From the NCBI RefSeq assembly GCF_017306545.1, contig NZ_JAFKID010000007.1, positions 204,887-268,886 of the forward strand: a DNA stretch of 64,000 nt, read 5' to 3'. The stretch is from Mesorhizobium sp. (GTDB taxonomy: Bacteria > Pseudomonadota > Alphaproteobacteria > Rhizobiales > Rhizobiaceae). This document shows positions 62,992 to 64,000 of this stretch, in pieces. The translations under genes and the position numbers were made by a program. Position 1 is the stretch's first letter. Each line of letters begins with the position of its first letter. The notes below the pieces were generated by a model. That model searched no databases. It saw only the letters and a list, made by a program, of their open reading frames with translations, and was not told the origin of the DNA.

Positions 62992-63183
62992 ATGATCAAA
63001 ATGCTCGCGGCCGTCGCGGCGCTTACATTCGCGCTGCCTCAGCCGGATATTCCATGGAGCCAGCGGCCTACACCAGTGCAGGGCTGCTGCAAAACGTGCT
63101 CAAAGGGAAAGGCCTGCGGAGACAGTTGCATCTCCCGCGATAAGACCTGCCACAAGGGGCCTGGCTGTGCCTGCGACGGATAA
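62992..63183 (+). CDS. Secreted eight-cysteine small protein, 63 residues
   Basis: Signal peptide (IKMLAAVAALTFALPQP). The mature part has Cys at 32, 33, 36, 42, 46, 53, 59 and 61, in GCCKTCSKGKACGDSCISRD and KTCHKGPGCACDG. The pattern recurs in alphaproteobacterial genes next to SNase genes. It may bind metal or fold with four disulfides. GGGAGG lies 5 bases before the ATG at 62992. Confidence 0.8.
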   Translation: MIKMLAAVAALTFALPQPDIPWSQRPTPVQGCCKTCSKGKACGDSCISRDKTCHKGPGCACDG

Positions 63184-63274
63184 AGAGCCGCCCCTTTGGC
63201 CAACTGGCTGGGTGCTGTTCGGCATGGTGCTCGGGATTATTATCCCGGTGACAATCTGGTGGCTGTCGACCTAG
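63167..63274 (+). CDS. Small single-pass membrane peptide, 35 residues
   Basis: GTG start with AAGGGG 7 bases upstream. Sequence begins VPATDKEPPLWPTG, then helix WVLFGMVLGIIIPVTIWWLS. Its first 17 bases overlap the end of the eight-cysteine gene, so coupled translation is possible. A weak prediction because of size. Confidence 0.5.
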   Translation: MPATDKEPPLWPTGWVLFGMVLGIIIPVTIWWLST

Positions 63275-63434
63275 CGAGAGAGACCAAGGCAGCCTCGTCG
63301 TGAGGATCGATCCCGAGCGAGACCAGAAATGCTTCCAACTGTGCGTCAGTGGCTTTCCGAACATCGGTGATCGGCGCATTGCTGACCTGCATGGCCTGTT
63401 CCAGCCGCTCCAGCCTGTCTGCCATCTTCTGCAT
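63240..63434 (-). CDS. Hypothetical helical protein, 64 residues
   Basis: From the ATG at 63434 (GAGG upstream) it reads MQKMADRLERLEQAMQ..., a short coiled coil, then SNAPITDVRKATDAQLEAFLVSLGIDP. It could be a phage chaperone or helper of the terminase-like gene just upstream (10 bp). It converges on the 35-residue gene and overlaps it by 35 bp. Confidence 0.6.
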   Translation of the reverse strand: MQKMADRLERLEQAMQVSNAPITDVRKATDAQLEAFLVSLGIDPHDEAALVSLARSTATRLSPG

Positions 63435-63444
63435 GGTCGTGCCT

Positions 63445-63876
63445 CTATCGCCTCGCCTGTGCTGCTTCCAGCTTCTCAAGCCGCTCCAGAAGCTCGCCTG
63501 TCTCGATAGCCTTCCGCTGGGCTTCTATGAGCGCTGAGAGCGATTGCGCCTCGGCAGGGGCAATCTGACCGCTGGCGGCGGCCTTGGTGATCACGCTGAG
63601 CGCAGCAGTGATGCCCTCGACCGTGCTGGTATCCGGCAACTCGATTTCGACGGACCGCGCGACAGGCTGGGGACGAGGATGCAGGAACGCAGCCGCCTTC
63701 TCTGCCGCCCAATCCCGTCGCTTTTCGTCAGCCTTCTCATCGGCCATCACGTCCATGAGGTATTCGAGCGGCGTCTTCCTGCCGTCCATCATGGACGCGA
63801 CAAGATCGACATGCCGGCTGCTGACGCTGCCGCGCGGTCTACCTGCACCTAGCCGTGCGCCGCCGTTCTTCGCCAT
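63445..63876 (-). CDS. Phage terminase small-subunit-like protein
   Basis: 143 residues. The start AKNGGARLGAGRPRGSVSSR is the GAGRPKG-type N terminus of phage terminase small subunits and related HTH proteins. The middle is helical (EYLMDVMADEKADEKRRDWA, KAAAFLHPR); the tail is a coiled coil (LLERLEKLEAAQARR). It would recognise packaging sites. The large subunit is not next to it within the window. Confidence 0.7.
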   Translation of the reverse strand: MAKNGGARLGAGRPRGSVSSRHVDLVASMMDGRKTPLEYLMDVMADEKADEKRRDWAAEKAAAFLHPRPQPVARSVEIELPDTSTVEGITAALSVITKAAASGQIAPAEAQSLSALIEAQRKAIETGELLERLEKLEAAQARR

Positions 63877-63879
63877 ACC

Positions 63880-64000
63880 TACTTCAACTCCGTAATGGAC
63901 AAGATTTCGGCTTGCGCCTGCTTAGGTGCAATGCCGCCGTCCCGATCCTCGAAAAGGGTTTGGAGAATGACGACGGTGTGTCGCGGGTCGTCACAATCAA
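63880..64000 (-). CDS. C-terminal end of an unknown gene (cut by window edge)
   Basis: A minus-strand frame that enters from the right and stops with TAG at 63880-63882, three bases before the terminase-like ATG. The visible 39 residues end with DGGIAPKQAQAEILSITELK. Probable upstream gene of the same phage-type operon; identity unknown. Confidence 0.5.

Noticed and set aside
56747-64000. Search for an integrase, transposase or CRISPR array in the accessory region
   Set aside because: No recombinase-like protein, IS terminal repeats or regularly spaced repeats were seen anywhere in the window.

Overview
The window is high-GC alphaproteobacterial chromosome, most likely from the Rhizobiales near Mesorhizobium, Aminobacter or another Phyllobacteriaceae genus. 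The evidence is the gene content and order (RcdA/DUF1465 beside ruvCAB and tol-pal, GapR/DUF2312, DUF3309, a RopB/Omp25-type outer membrane protein, a ThiE-like protein beside a Sel1 protein and efp), TTAA-N7-TTAA CtrA-type boxes, an EcfG-type promoter before an RpoH sigma factor, and short palindromic intergenic repeats typical of this order. The assignment is by recognition; no database search was possible.

Layout. 1-9.5 kb: the 3' end of an RND pump, a DUF3309 peptide, an epimerase divergent from a LysR regulator, an MFS transporter, a GapR-like protein, MsrB, and a minus-strand run of MoxR ATPase, acetyltransferase, split YeeE/YedE sulfur transporter and VWA protein. 9.8-12.4 kb: an amino-acid ABC importer. 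12.6-15 kb: RpoH-type sigma factor and an M48 lipoprotein protease. 15.2-19.7 kb: thiBPQ thiamine importer under a TPP riboswitch, with thiamine pyrophosphokinase divergent. 19.7-27.4 kb: ABC-F ATPase, LysE exporter, methyltransferase, an Ala/Pro-rich membrane protein, purA and a DMT transporter. 27.5-30.5 kb: serC-serA. 30.6-38.7 kb: outer membrane protein, a MotA/MotB-like pair, hemolysin III, inositol monophosphatase, efp, Sel1 protein, ThiE-like protein and an acetyltransferase. 38.8-42.6 kb: TauE/SafE exporter, acyl-CoA synthetase, DUF2269 and an orphan oxidase-subunit-like membrane protein. 42.6-56.5 kb: a core block of candidate sRNA, rcdA, ruvC-ruvA-[AbrB/PIN toxin-antitoxin]-ruvB-ybgC, tolQRAB-pal-cpoB, tilS and ftsH.

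At 56.67 kb a tRNA-Glu(CTC) marks the edge of an accessory region that runs off the right end. It holds short overlapping unknown genes, an XRE-type regulator, a two-repeat Myb-like protein, a secreted ClpP/SppA-like protease with an NTF2-like tail, a thermonuclease beside a secreted eight-cysteine peptide, and a terminase-small-subunit-like protein. It looks like a prophage or an island with phage parts. No integrase or second attachment site is inside the window.

The most noteworthy signals outside genes are three families of inverted-repeat elements placed at gene junctions inside operons. One family sits between the binding-protein gene and the permease gene of two unrelated ABC importers, and in the thiamine operon its terminal arm supplies the ribosome binding site of thiP. 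A toxin-antitoxin pair is spliced into the ruv operon with TTG starts overlapping the preceding stop codons. CtrA-type boxes precede rcdA, the outer membrane protein and tolQ.
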